NCBI RefSeq assembly: GCF_039537265.1
Contig: NZ_BAABAE010000003.1
Span: 620,001 to 684,000 of the forward strand
Source of the DNA: Terrimesophilobacter bigeumensis
GTDB taxonomy: Bacteria > Actinomycetota > Actinomycetes > Actinomycetales > Microbacteriaceae
Length of the DNA stretch: 64,000 bases
Reading direction: 5' to 3'
Shown: positions 8,855 through 17,579 of the stretch, in pieces
How the letters are laid out: every line of letters begins with the position of its first letter
Numbering within the stretch: the first letter of the stretch is position 1
The notes under the pieces: generated by a model
The model's database searches: none
What the model was told of the DNA's origin: nothing
The model's input: the letters and a program-made list of their open reading frames with translations, nothing else
Program-made: the position numbers and the translations under genes

Positions 8855-10540
8855 TCAGGCGTGAGCGGCGGCGCGCCCGGCCTGCCGGCCGCTGAACAGG
8901 CATCCGCCGAGGAAGGTACCCTCGGGGCTGCGGTAGCCGTGCACCCCGCCGCCACCGAATCCGCTCGCCTCGCCCGCGGCGTAGAGGCCGGGGATCGGCT
9001 GCCCGTCGGCGCCGATCGCCTGGCCGTCGAGGTTCGTCTCGATGCCGCCGAGGCTCTTGCGGGTCAGGATGTGCAGCTTGACCGCGATGAGTGGCCCGGC
9101 CTTCGGGTCGAGGATGCGGTGCGGCTTCGCGACTCGGATGAGCTTGTCGCCCAGATAGTTTCGGGCCTGGCGCAACGCATTGACCTGGGCATCCTTGGCG
9201 AACTTGTTCGTCAGCTCGCGGTCGCGCGCCTCGATCTCCTCGCGCACGCGCGCGGAGTCGAGTTCGACATCCGGGGAGAGCCTCTGCATGCCCGCGATGA
9301 GCTCGTCGAGGGTGTCGGCGACCACGAAATCCTCGCCCTGGCTCTTGAAAGCCTCGACCGGCTCTGTGGCCCCCTTGCCGAGGCGCTGGCGCAGCAGCTC
9401 CCGGATGCTCTTGCCGGTCAGATCGGGGTTCTGCTCGCTGCCGCTCAGCGCGAATTCCTTCTCGATGATCCTCTGGGTGAGCACGAACCAGCTGTAGTCG
9501 TGGCCGGTCGTGAGGATGTGCTCGAGCGTTCCGAGCGAGTCGAAACCGGGGAAGAGCGGCACCGGAAGGCGCTTGCCGGTCGCGTCGAGCCACACGCTCG
9601 ACGGGCCGGGCAGGATCCGGATGCCGTGCCTGGCCCAGACCGGCGCGTAGTTCTTGATGCCCTCGACGTAGTGCCACATGCGGTCGCCGTTGATGAGGCT
9701 CGCGCCGGCCTTCTCGCTGATGCCGAGCATGCGGCCGTCGACGTGCGCGGGGACTCCGGAGAGCATGTCCTTCGGGGCCTCGCCGAACCGGGCCGGCCAT
9801 TGCGCGCGCACGAGATCGTGGTTTCCGCCGATCCCGCCGCTCGCGATGATCACGGCCCCGGCGCGGGACTCGAACTCGCCGGCCGCATCGCGGTTGCTCG
9901 CCTCGCCGCGCGCCGCGGCATCCGGCTGGAGCACGGTGCCGCGCGCGCCGACGACCGCCCCGCCTTCGACGATGAGCTCGTCGACCCGATGGCGGAACTC
10001 GAGCGTGACGAGTCCAGCCTCCACCCCTGCACGAACGCGCTTCACGAACGGTTCGAGGATGCCGGGGCCGGTTCCCCAGACGATGTGGAAGCGGGGGACG
10101 GAGTTGCCGTGGCCGGTCGCGGTGTACCCGCCGCGCTCGGCCCAGCCGACGACGGGGAAGAATCGGATGCCCATCCCGCGCAGCCACTCACGCTTCTCGC
10201 CCGCGGCGAACTGCAGGTAGGCCTCGGCCCACTGGCGCGGCCAGAGGTCCTCCTCGCGGTCGAAGCCTGCGGTGCCGGCCCAATCCTGGCGGGCGAGGTC
10301 GAGGGAGTCCTTGATGCCCATCCGGCGCTGCTCGGGGGAGTCGATGAGAAAGAGCCCGCCGAACGACCACCAGGCCTGCCCGCCGAAGCTCGCCTCCGGC
10401 TCCTGCTCGAGGATCGTGACCCGCTTGCCCGCATCGACGAGTTCTGCGGCGGCGACGAGGCCGGCGAGGCCGGCGCCGATCACGATCGCGTCGCTCGTGG
10501 TCGTGGCGGTGGTCGTGTCGGCGGCGCTTGTGTCGGGCAT
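8855..10540 (-). CDS. FAD-dependent dehydrogenase (fumarate reductase/KstD-like FAD_binding_2 family)
   Basis: A flavoprotein of 561 residues with an N-terminal Rossmann FAD site (AIVIGAGLAGLVAAAELVDAGKRVTILEQE). The C-terminal closing motif is GLYAAGEASGFGGGGVHGYRSPEG. It belongs to the family annotated as 'FAD-binding dehydrogenase', related to 3-ketosteroid dehydrogenases and flavocytochrome c; the true substrate is not known. The start at 10540 is preceded by AAGGAG at six bases; the longer frame is not needed. The promoter region contains a perfect 13-bp inverted repeat and related half sites (10603-10693), so the gene is probably tightly regulated. Confidence 0.85.
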   Translation of the reverse strand: MPDTSAADTTTATTTSDAIVIGAGLAGLVAAAELVDAGKRVTILEQEPEASFGGQAWWSFGGLFLIDSPEQRRMGIKDSLDLARQDWAGTAGFDREEDLWPRQWAEAYLQFAAGEKREWLRGMGIRFFPVVGWAERGGYTATGHGNSVPRFHIVWGTGPGILEPFVKRVRAGVEAGLVTLEFRHRVDELIVEGGAVVGARGTVLQPDAAARGEASNRDAAGEFESRAGAVIIASGGIGGNHDLVRAQWPARFGEAPKDMLSGVPAHVDGRMLGISEKAGASLINGDRMWHYVEGIKNYAPVWARHGIRILPGPSSVWLDATGKRLPVPLFPGFDSLGTLEHILTTGHDYSWFVLTQRIIEKEFALSGSEQNPDLTGKSIRELLRQRLGKGATEPVEAFKSQGEDFVVADTLDELIAGMQRLSPDVELDSARVREEIEARDRELTNKFAKDAQVNALRQARNYLGDKLIRVAKPHRILDPKAGPLIAVKLHILTRKSLGGIETNLDGQAIGADGQPIPGLYAAGEASGFGGGGVHGYRSPEGTFLGGCLFSGRQAGRAAAHA

Positions 10541-10602
10541 CCGTACTCCTTCGTCCGGTCGTTCCAAACTTAGCGAAGCCCGCGGGGACGATGCGGAGTT
10601 TC

Positions 10603-10693
10603 GTCAACGATGCGGCGACCACAGCATCCGCATCGTTGACAATCCTCCGCATGGTTGAACCTGGATGGTTGAACCCCGGATGCTTGAACCCGG
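10603..10693. promoter_or_regulatory. Operator-like region: 13-bp inverted repeat plus three TTGAACC repeats
   Basis: GTCAACGATGCGG (10603-10615) is perfectly inverted at 10628-10640 across a 12-base loop. Just beyond are three near-identical 14-15 bp direct repeats with core ATG[G/C]TTGAACC between about 10650 and 10693; the first is itself a degenerate version of the inverted-repeat arm. The block lies upstream of the FAD dehydrogenase start (minus strand) and downstream of the IclR stop. Confidence 0.65.
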
Positions 10694-10735
10694 CTGAGCG
10701 CGTGAGCGCCCGCGGCCGAACGGTGGTGGCCCCGG

Positions 10736-11548
10736 TCAGGCCCGACCCCGGATGCGACGGCTGAGCGTCGCGGCGGCCGCCGTGACCGCGCGCCCGAAGC
10801 GCACCCACTGCGCGTCGTCGACGAGGGTGCGGCGGAAGGTCAGCCCGACGGCGGCAGCGGGGTAGTCGTTGTGGTCGAGGACGACGGCCGCGACCGACGC
10901 GTACGCCAGGTCGATATCGCCATTCTCCGTGGCCCAACCGCGCTCGCGGGTCTCCCCGAGCAGATTCACGAGTTCGGCGAGGGAGGCCGGCCCGCGGCTC
11001 GTGCGCAAGGGGAGGGGGCGGGAACCGTCGGAAGCGCGGGTCGCACCACCAGCGGGTTCGTCCCGCGAGCCGGAGTAGATCGCCTCGAACTGCGCATCCG
11101 GAAGGGACGCGAGCATGGCGCGCCCGGTGGCAGTGAGATGAGCGGGCAGCCGTACTCCGATGCTCGTGACGACGGCGGGCGCGCGAGCGGCGGCGACCTT
11201 CGAGGCGTAGACGACATCCGCATGCTGCAGCACGCCGAGGTGGGCGACGACCGGCAGTTTCGTCTCGGCCACAAGGCGTTCGAGCACAGGGGCCGCGAGC
11301 CGGGCGAGTGCGCCTGCGGCGAGCACCGACGAGCCGATCTCGCCGAGGAGCGGTGCGAGGGCGAAACCCTGGTGCTCGGGCGAGTGCACGACGAAACCCT
11401 CGTCCTGCAGCACGCGCAGCAGGTGGTAGATGCTCGAGCGCGGCAGGTCGAGGTCGCGGCTCATCGTCGCGGCCCGCACCGGCCCGCTGTGCCCGGCCAG
11501 GTACCGGATGATGCGCAGCGCACTGCGCGCAGCGGGCACCTCCGTCAT
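10736..11548 (-). CDS. IclR-family transcriptional regulator, probable hut regulator
   Basis: This 270-residue regulator has an N-terminal winged helix (SALRIIRYLAGHSGPVRAATMSRDLDLPRSSIYHLLRVLQDEGFVV) and a C-terminal IclR effector domain (HLTATGRAMLASL..., ERGWATENGDIDLAYASVAAVV). It lies divergent to hutH, so control of histidine degradation is a strong inference; the ligand may be urocanate or histidine. The ATG at 11548 has GGGAGGAA close upstream and is preferred over the longer in-frame start at 11587. The shared intergenic region contains palindromes that are good operator candidates. Confidence 0.88.
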   Translation of the reverse strand: MTEVPAARSALRIIRYLAGHSGPVRAATMSRDLDLPRSSIYHLLRVLQDEGFVVHSPEHQGFALAPLLGEIGSSVLAAGALARLAAPVLERLVAETKLPVVAHLGVLQHADVVYASKVAAARAPAVVTSIGVRLPAHLTATGRAMLASLPDAQFEAIYSGSRDEPAGGATRASDGSRPLPLRTSRGPASLAELVNLLGETRERGWATENGDIDLAYASVAAVVLDHNDYPAAAVGLTFRRTLVDDAQWVRFGRAVTAAAATLSRRIRGRA

Positions 11549-11582
11549 CGTTCCTCCCTGTCGGTTGTTCACCCGGCCAAGT

Positions 11583-11722
11583 CCCAAATGAAGGCGATTC
11601 GGCGGGCCGGTGCCGAGAATTCAGGGCAGTTCGCCTTGGGCCTCTGAAATTGCCTTCATTTGGGGCATGCGGCGGGCGGTGGATTGTCTGGTATCTCAGA
11701 CAGATTATCCCTGTCGACAGGG
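11583..11722. promoter_or_regulatory. hut control region with three palindromic candidate operators
   Basis: CCCAAATGAAGGC at 11583-11595 is perfectly inverted at 11652-11664 (56-base spacing). GTCTG-N6-CAGAC lies at 11686-11701. A perfect 14-bp palindrome, CCCTGTCGACAGGG, lies at 11709-11722. All fall between the divergent IclR and hutH genes. Which is bound by the IclR protein cannot be decided from sequence. Confidence 0.65.
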
Positions 11723-11756
11723 TCGTGGCATCCGTTTTACGGCTCTAATGAGTGGC

Positions 11757-13316
11757 ATGGCCAACAATCACACCGCAGTCGTCGAGTTAGGGACCGGGGC
11801 GCCGACCCGCGCCGACGTGATCGCCGTCGCCCGGGATGGTGCGCACGTCACGCTCGCACCGGATGCCGTGGCGGCGATGGAGCACAGCCGCGCGGTCATC
11901 GATTCCCTCGCCTCCGACCCGCAGCCCCACTACGGCGTCTCGACCGGTTTCGGGGCGCTCGCGAGCAAGCACATCCCCTTCGAGCGTCGCGCGCAACTGC
12001 AGCGGTCGCTCGTGCGCAGCCACGCGGCCAGCAGCGGCCCCGAGGTCGAGCGCGAGGTCGTGCGGGCGACCATGCTGCTGCGGCTCTCGACGCTCGCAAC
12101 CGGCCGCACGGGCGTACGCCCCGTCGTCGCAGAGACCTACGTCGCACTGCTCAACGCGGGCATCACCCCCATCGTCGGCGAGTACGGCAGTCTCGGCTGC
12201 TCGGGCGACCTCGCCCCGCTCGCCCACTGCGCCCTCGCCTTGCTGGGCGAAGGAATGGTGCGCGACGCCGCCGGCGACCTCGTACCAGCCGAGGACGCCC
12301 TGGCCGCCGCCGGTGTCGAGCCCATCGAACTCCACGAGAAGGAGGGCCTCGCCCTCATCAACGGCACCGACGGCATGCTCGGCATGCTCGTCATGGCCAT
12401 CCACGATCTGCGCGCGCTCGTCACGACCGCGGACCTCGCCGCGGCCATGAGCGTCGAAGGGCTGCAGGGGACCGAGGCGGTCTTCGCGGCCGACCTGCAG
12501 GCGCTGCGTCCGCATCCGGGCCAGGCCGACTCTGCCGCCAACCTGCGCGCTGTGCTCGCGGGCTCGCCCATGATCGGCCATCCCGAGGGGTTCACCCGGG
12601 TACAGGATGCCTACTCGCTGCGCTGCGCGCCCCAGGTGCACGGCGCGGTGCGCGACACGATCGCCCACGCGACCCTCGTCGCCGAACGCGAACTCGCGAG
12701 CGCGATCGACAACCCCGTCGTGACGCTCGACGACCGGCTGGAGTCGAACGGCAACTTCCACGGGGCACCGCTCGGCTACGTGCTCGACTTCCTCGCGATA
12801 GCGGTCGCCGACCTCGCCTCGATGAGCGAGCGGCGCACCGACCGCTTCCTGGATGTCGCCCGCAACCACGGCCTGAACGCCTTCCTCGCCGCCGACCCCG
12901 GCGTCGACTCCGGACACATGATCGCCCAGTACACGCAGGCGGGGATCGTGAGCGAGCTGAAGCGCCTCGCGATGCCGGCATCCGTCGACTCGATCCCGTC
13001 ATCCGCCATGCAGGAGGACCACGTGTCGATGGGCTGGAGCGCCGCCCGCAAACTGCGTCGGGCGATCGACGGGCTCGGCAGGGTCATCGCGATCGAACTG
13101 CTCACGAGTGCGCGTGCCATGGACCTGCGCGCCCCGATCCAGCCCGGCCCGGTCGCCAGCGCGGTACGGGCCCGGCTTCGCACTCGGGTGGAAGGACCGG
13201 CCACCGACCGCTACCTGGCCCCGGAGATCGCGGCCGCCCACGACATGGTGCTCGACGGCTCGCTGCTCGCGGCTGCGGCATCCGTCGTCTCGACAGCAGG
13301 AGGAGAGCTCGTATGA
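11757..13316 (+). CDS. hutH: Histidine ammonia-lyase
   Basis: The first enzyme of histidine degradation deaminates L-histidine to trans-urocanate in the cytosol. It has 519 residues. The MIO-forming segment is EYGSLGCSGDLAPLAHCAL (about residue 147), so the triad is Cys-Ser-Gly rather than the common Ala-Ser-Gly. Other family blocks are YGVSTGFGALAS, NGTDGMLG, and QEDHVSMGWSAARKLR. The start may also be the ATG nine bases upstream (11748); neither has a strong Shine-Dalgarno. The stop overlaps the hutU start (ATGA). The frame runs open further upstream but family similarity begins here. Confidence 0.95.
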   Translation: MANNHTAVVELGTGAPTRADVIAVARDGAHVTLAPDAVAAMEHSRAVIDSLASDPQPHYGVSTGFGALASKHIPFERRAQLQRSLVRSHAASSGPEVEREVVRATMLLRLSTLATGRTGVRPVVAETYVALLNAGITPIVGEYGSLGCSGDLAPLAHCALALLGEGMVRDAAGDLVPAEDALAAAGVEPIELHEKEGLALINGTDGMLGMLVMAIHDLRALVTTADLAAAMSVEGLQGTEAVFAADLQALRPHPGQADSAANLRAVLAGSPMIGHPEGFTRVQDAYSLRCAPQVHGAVRDTIAHATLVAERELASAIDNPVVTLDDRLESNGNFHGAPLGYVLDFLAIAVADLASMSERRTDRFLDVARNHGLNAFLAADPGVDSGHMIAQYTQAGIVSELKRLAMPASVDSIPSSAMQEDHVSMGWSAARKLRRAIDGLGRVIAIELLTSARAMDLRAPIQPGPVASAVRARLRTRVEGPATDRYLAPEIAAAHDMVLDGSLLAAAASVVSTAGGELV

Positions 13317-14974
13317 TCGGCGCACGGCCCGTGAGGGCACACCGCGGAACCCAGTTGCACACGCTCGGCTGGCCTCAGGAGGCGGCACTGCGGATGCTGC
13401 AGAACAACCTCGACCCGGAGGTCGCCGAGCATCCGGATGACCTGGTCGTCTATGGCGGAACCGGCAAGGCCGCCCGCGACTGGGCCAGCTTCGACGCGAT
13501 CGTGCGCACGCTCGAGACGCTGCGGGGCGACGAGACGATGCTCGTGCAGTCCGGCAAGCCGGTCGGCGTGCTGCAAACGCACGAGTGGGCACCGCGCGTG
13601 CTCATCGCGAACTCGAACCTCGTCGGCGACTGGGCGAACTGGGACGAGTTCCGCCGCCTCGAGCAGCTCGGGCTCACGATGTACGGCCAGATGACGGCCG
13701 GATCCTGGATCTACATCGGCACGCAGGGCATCCTGCAGGGCACCTACGAGACGTTCTCCGCGGTCGCCGCGAAACGGTTCTCGGGAAGTCTCGCCGGCAC
13801 GATCACCCTCACCGGCGGACTCGGCGGCATGGGCGGCGCGCAGCCGCTCGCCGTCACCATGAACGACGGCGTCGCGATCTGCGTCGACGTCGACCCGAGC
13901 CGCATCGCCCGGCGCCTTGAGCACCGCTACCTCGACGTGGAGGCCCGCTCGCTCGAGGAGGCGCTCCAGCTCGCCTACGACGCCCGTGACAACCGGAAGT
14001 CCTTGAGCATCGGCCTGCTCGGCAACGCGGCCGACGTGTTCCCGCGCATGCTCGCCCAGGGCGCCGAGATCGACATCGTGACCGACCAGACGAGCGCGCA
14101 CGACCCGCTCGCCTACCTGCCGCTCGAGTACTCCTTCGACGAGTGGGAGGCGGCGCGCACGAAGGACCCGGTCGGCTTCGCGGATGCCGCCCGCCACTCC
14201 ATGGCGAAGCAGGTCGAGGCGATGGTCGGCTTCCAGAAGGCCGGCGCCGAGGTGTTCGACTACGGCAACAACATCCGCACCGAGGCTTTGGCGGCCGGGT
14301 TCGCCGACGCCTTCGCGTTCCCCGGCTTCGTGCCCGCCTACATCCGCCCGCTGTTCAGCGAGGGCAAGGGCCCGTTCCGGTGGGCTGCGCTCTCCGGCGA
14401 CCCCGCGGACATCGCGGCGACCGACCGGGCGATCCTCGAGTTGTTCCCGGAGAACGCCTCGCTCGCGAAGTGGATTCGGATGGCGGGGGAGCGCGTGCAC
14501 TTCCAGGGGCTGCCCGCACGCATCTGCTGGCTCGGCTACGGGGAGCGCGACCGCGCGGGGCTGCGGTTCAACGAGCTCGTCGCGTCGGGCGAGATCTCTG
14601 CGCCCATCGTGATCGGCCGCGATCACCTCGACTCGGGGTCGGTCGCCTCCCCGTACCGGGAGACCGAGGCGATGAAGGACGGCTCGGATGCCATCGCGGA
14701 CTGGCCACTGCTGAACGCGCTCGTGAACGCCTCGTCGGGGGCGACCTGGGTGTCGATCCACCACGGCGGTGGGGTCGGCATCGGGCGCTCCATCCACGCC
14801 GGGCAGGTCACGGTCGCCGATGGCACGCCGCTCGCCGCCGAGAAGCTCGCGAGGGTGCTCAGCAACGATCCGGGCATGGGCGTGATCCGGCATGTCGACG
14901 CCGGGTATGACGAGGCGATCGAGGTCGCCGAAAGGCTGCACGTTCGGGTGCCGATGCGCGAGACTGGGGCCTGA
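13313..14974 (+). CDS. hutU: Urocanate hydratase
   Basis: The second enzyme of histidine degradation converts urocanate to 4-imidazolone-5-propionate with a tightly bound NAD+. The 553-residue length is normal. Visible blocks include VYGGTGKAARDW, the NAD-binding GGLGGMGGAQPLA, and the region around the cysteine in ARICWLGYGERDRAGL. The GGGVGIGRSIHAGQV block near the C-terminus also fits. The ATG lies inside the hutH stop and has AGGAGGAG upstream. The frame extends open throughout hutH in another reading, which is a high-GC artefact. Confidence 0.96.
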   Translation: MIGARPVRAHRGTQLHTLGWPQEAALRMLQNNLDPEVAEHPDDLVVYGGTGKAARDWASFDAIVRTLETLRGDETMLVQSGKPVGVLQTHEWAPRVLIANSNLVGDWANWDEFRRLEQLGLTMYGQMTAGSWIYIGTQGILQGTYETFSAVAAKRFSGSLAGTITLTGGLGGMGGAQPLAVTMNDGVAICVDVDPSRIARRLEHRYLDVEARSLEEALQLAYDARDNRKSLSIGLLGNAADVFPRMLAQGAEIDIVTDQTSAHDPLAYLPLEYSFDEWEAARTKDPVGFADAARHSMAKQVEAMVGFQKAGAEVFDYGNNIRTEALAAGFADAFAFPGFVPAYIRPLFSEGKGPFRWAALSGDPADIAATDRAILELFPENASLAKWIRMAGERVHFQGLPARICWLGYGERDRAGLRFNELVASGEISAPIVIGRDHLDSGSVASPYRETEAMKDGSDAIADWPLLNALVNASSGATWVSIHHGGGVGIGRSIHAGQVTVADGTPLAAEKLARVLSNDPGMGVIRHVDAGYDEAIEVAERLHVRVPMRETGA

Positions 14975-15855
14975 TGGATCACTCAGCGCTTCCCACCGAC
15001 CCGCTCTGGCCGCGCGCCGGTAACTGGCCCGCGCCATCCGGCCACTCGGACTTCGCCCTCATCGGTGTGCCGACCTGGCGCACCTCCATCTCGGCGACGA
15101 ACGCAGGGCACACTCCGGATGCCGTGCGCGCCATGATCCCGCGCTACAGCCAGTTCTCGCACTCCGGGGGCCGTGAGCTCACCTTCGCCGACCACGGCGA
15201 TGTACTCGACCCGGATCTCGACGAGCGGGGCGCGGTCGCGGCGGTCGCGGCGGTCGACGCCGAGCTCCTCGTCGCCCTCGGCGGCGACAACGCCGCGACA
15301 GTGCCGACGGCGCTCGGTCGCTGGGGTGACCGACTCGCAACCGCCGGTCTTGTGACCGTCGACGCGCACTACGACCTGCGGGACGGGGTGTCCAACGGCT
15401 CCCCGGTCCGCCGCCTGATCGAGGCGGGGCTCGACGGCCGAAGGGTCGTTCAGGTCGGGATATCCGACTTCGCCAACTCCGGCGAATACGCTGCGCGTGC
15501 CCGTGACCTCGGGATCACGGTCGTGCTGCGCGATGAACTCCTGGGGCGGCCGATCGCGGACGTCATGGCCGAGGCCTTCGAGATCGCAGGCTCCGCCGGC
15601 GGACCGATCCACGTCGACCTCGACGTCGATGTCTGCGACCGCTCGGTCGCGCCCGCATGCCCGGCATCCGTACCCGGCGGCATTGCGGCGCACGAGTTGC
15701 GGGCGGCGGCGCGGGCGGCAGGCAGGCACGGCCAGGTCGAGTCGATCGACCTCGTCGAGGTGGATGCGAGCGCTGACACGCCCGATGCCCGCACCATCCG
15801 CCTCGTGGCGCTGTGCGTGCTCGAGGCGGCTGCAGGTCTGGCGCAGCGACCATGA
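14974..15855 (+). CDS. hutG: Formimidoylglutamase (arginase/agmatinase superfamily)
   Basis: The 293-residue enzyme hydrolyses N-formimidoyl-L-glutamate to glutamate and formamide using a binuclear manganese centre. The ligand motifs are visible: GGDN (where most arginases have GGDH), DAHYDLRDG and DLDVDVCD. The asparagine in GGDN is a family variation worth noting, since it replaces a metal-binding histidine. The start ATG shares its first base with the hutU stop (TGATG). The presence of this one-step enzyme indicates the formamide-releasing route rather than the formylglutamate route. Confidence 0.9.
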   Translation: MDHSALPTDPLWPRAGNWPAPSGHSDFALIGVPTWRTSISATNAGHTPDAVRAMIPRYSQFSHSGGRELTFADHGDVLDPDLDERGAVAAVAAVDAELLVALGGDNAATVPTALGRWGDRLATAGLVTVDAHYDLRDGVSNGSPVRRLIEAGLDGRRVVQVGISDFANSGEYAARARDLGITVVLRDELLGRPIADVMAEAFEIAGSAGGPIHVDLDVDVCDRSVAPACPASVPGGIAAHELRAAARAAGRHGQVESIDLVEVDASADTPDARTIRLVALCVLEAAAGLAQRP

Positions 15856-16991
15856 GCACTCTCGTCGACAATATCGGCCTGCTCGTCACGAACGAGGCGG
15901 ACCGCTCCGAGCGCGAGAACGCCGCGCTCGTGATCGACGACGGGCGTGTCGCCTGGGTCGGAGATGCCGGCTCTGCCCCGGATGCCGATGAGCGCATCGA
16001 CGCGGAGGGCCGCTGTGTCATCCCCGGCTTCGTCGACAGCCACAGCCACCTCGTGTTCGCTGGGGATCGCTCCGACGAGTTCGAGGCCCGGATGACCGGG
16101 CAGAAGTATGCCGCGGGCGGTATCCGTCGAACGGTCGGTCTCACGCGAGAGGCGACGGATGCCGAACTCGCCGCGAATGCGAGCCGTCTCGTCGCCGAGA
16201 TGCGCGCGCAGGGCACCACGACCGTCGAGATCAAGAGCGGCTACGGCCTCACGACCGTGGACGAGGCGCGTTCCCTCGCCATCGCGAAGGCCTTCACGAG
16301 CGAGACGACGTATCTCGGTGCGCACGTCGTGCCGGCCGAGTTCGCCGACGACCCGGCTGGATACGTCGCCCTCGTGACGGGGGAGATGCTCGACGCCTGC
16401 GTCCCGCACGCGAAGTGGATCGACGTGTTCTGCGACGACGGTGCATTCGACGTCGACCAGGCTCGGGTGATACTCAGGGCCGGGATGGCGAGCGGGCTCG
16501 GCGCACGGATGCACGGTGCGCAGCTCGCGCCATCGGGTGCCGTGCGGCTCGCTGTCGAGCTGGGGGCGGCATCCGTCGATCACTGCACCTTCCTCACCGA
16601 CGCGGACGTCGATGCTCTCGCGGGCTCGGACACCGTGGCAACCCTGCTGCCGGGAGTCGAGTTCTCGACCCGCCAGCCGTATCCGGATGCCCGCCGCCTC
16701 CTCGACGCGGGTGTCACCGTCGCGCTCGCCTGCGACTGCAATCCGGGCTCGAGCTTCACGTCGTCGATGCCGTTCTGCATGGCCGTCGCCGTGCGGGAGA
16801 TGCGCTTCAGCCCCGCGGAGGCGCTGTGGGCGGCGACGGCGGGGGGAGCGGCGGCGCTGCGCCGCACCGATGTCGGGGGGCTGGCCGTCGGTCAGCGCGC
16901 GGATCTCGTCATCCTCGACGCCCCCAGCTACGTGCATCTCGCCTACCGCCCCGGCGTGCCGCTCGTGCAGCGGGTCGTCACGGCGTCCTGA
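15852..16991 (+). CDS. hutI: Imidazolonepropionase
   Basis: A cytosolic metal-dependent amidohydrolase of 379 residues that opens 4-imidazolone-5-propionate to N-formimidoyl-glutamate. Motifs: metal-binding FVDSHSHLVFAGDRSDEF (HSH in place of the usual HTH), IKSGYGLTT substrate loop, GAHVVPAEF, MHGAQLAPSG, and DCNPGSS near the C-terminus with a metal-binding aspartate. The ATG overlaps the hutG stop, so all four hut genes are translationally coupled. It is the last gene of the operon. The following 216 bp hold low-complexity repeats. Confidence 0.95.
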   Translation: MSTLVDNIGLLVTNEADRSERENAALVIDDGRVAWVGDAGSAPDADERIDAEGRCVIPGFVDSHSHLVFAGDRSDEFEARMTGQKYAAGGIRRTVGLTREATDAELAANASRLVAEMRAQGTTTVEIKSGYGLTTVDEARSLAIAKAFTSETTYLGAHVVPAEFADDPAGYVALVTGEMLDACVPHAKWIDVFCDDGAFDVDQARVILRAGMASGLGARMHGAQLAPSGAVRLAVELGAASVDHCTFLTDADVDALAGSDTVATLLPGVEFSTRQPYPDARRLLDAGVTVALACDCNPGSSFTSSMPFCMAVAVREMRFSPAEALWAATAGGAAALRRTDVGGLAVGQRADLVILDAPSYVHLAYRPGVPLVQRVVTAS

Positions 16992-17207
16992 CGGTACCGC
17001 GCCGGGCCGCGCCGCCGCGCCGCGCCGGGCCGCGCCGCGGTGCCGAGCTGCGCTGCCGAGCTGCGCTGCCCAGCTGCGCTGCGCGCTACCCTTCGAGAGC
17101 CTCAGGGGACGCTCGACCGGCGGGATGTCCCGCGGGCTCGCACGGTGGCCATGACCGCTGGTTGAGTAGCATCGCGCAGCGACGCGCATCGAAACCACCT
17201 GAAGAAT
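16992..17207. repeat. Low-complexity intergenic stretch with GC-rich and 13-bp tandem repeats
   Basis: After hutI there is a run of CCGCGCCGGG/CCGCG motifs (about 17000-17040), then three 13-bp units GCCGAGCTGCGCT at 17042, 17055 and 17068 (the third with one change). No reading frame here has family features. The stretch ends with the repeat copy at 17159-17197. Confidence 0.7.
17159..17197. repeat. Palindromic intergenic repeat (GGTTGAGTAGC...GCATCGAAACC)
   Basis: The sequence runs TGGTTGAGTAGC, then an internal palindromic GC segment (atcgcgcagcgacg), then GCATCGAAACCA. It matches from memory the recurring 'GGTTTCGATAC...CTACTCAACC' element dispersed in Microbacteriaceae genomes. Related, more diverged copies occur inside coding sequence at 33358-33404 and 62025-62059. 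Confidence 0.7.
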
Positions 17208-17441
17208 TCAGTCCCGCCCGATCTTCAATTGCTCCTTGACACCGAGCCCGACCTGAACGACGGCCAGCCCGAGTGCGACCCAGCCGAGCCAGTTTCCCCA
17301 GACGAGTAACAGGACGCCGGCCAGTCCGAGCGGAATCGCCGAGAGGTAGACGAGGAGAACGAACTTGCGGGGGTTGCCTGCTGCGGGAACATCGTCTTCT
17401 GCCACCGGTCCAGCATCCATCGTGTCGCGGCCGCCGCGCAA
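17208..17441 (-). CDS. Small membrane protein, two TM segments
   Basis: The protein has up to 77 residues. The hydrophobic core (KFVLLVYLSAIPLGLAGVLLLVWGNWLGWVALGLAVVQVGLGV) forms two membrane helices, and a short charged tail (KEQLKIGRD) follows. The start may be TTG at 17441, which has GAGGGATT upstream, or the ATG at 17420, which lacks a clear ribosome site. Function unknown. Confidence 0.6.
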   Translation of the reverse strand: MRGGRDTMDAGPVAEDDVPAAGNPRKFVLLVYLSAIPLGLAGVLLLVWGNWLGWVALGLAVVQVGLGVKEQLKIGRD

Positions 17442-17579
17442 GGGAATCCCTCACGAGATGCGGCAAATCCGGAGTGCGACGACGGTTCTACCCCGAACTT
17501 GCCGCAGTTCGCGGGCTCCCTTCGCAGCGCACCGCCCCGACGCGCCAGGCATAGGAGGTCGTCCGAAGTACTCCGCCCG

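Noticed and set aside
11660..13312. In-frame N-terminal extension of hutU covering hutH
   Set aside because: The extension is the out-of-frame shadow of hutH (Arg/Pro/His-rich); urocanate hydratase similarity begins at 13313, where a ribosome site and ATGA overlap are present.
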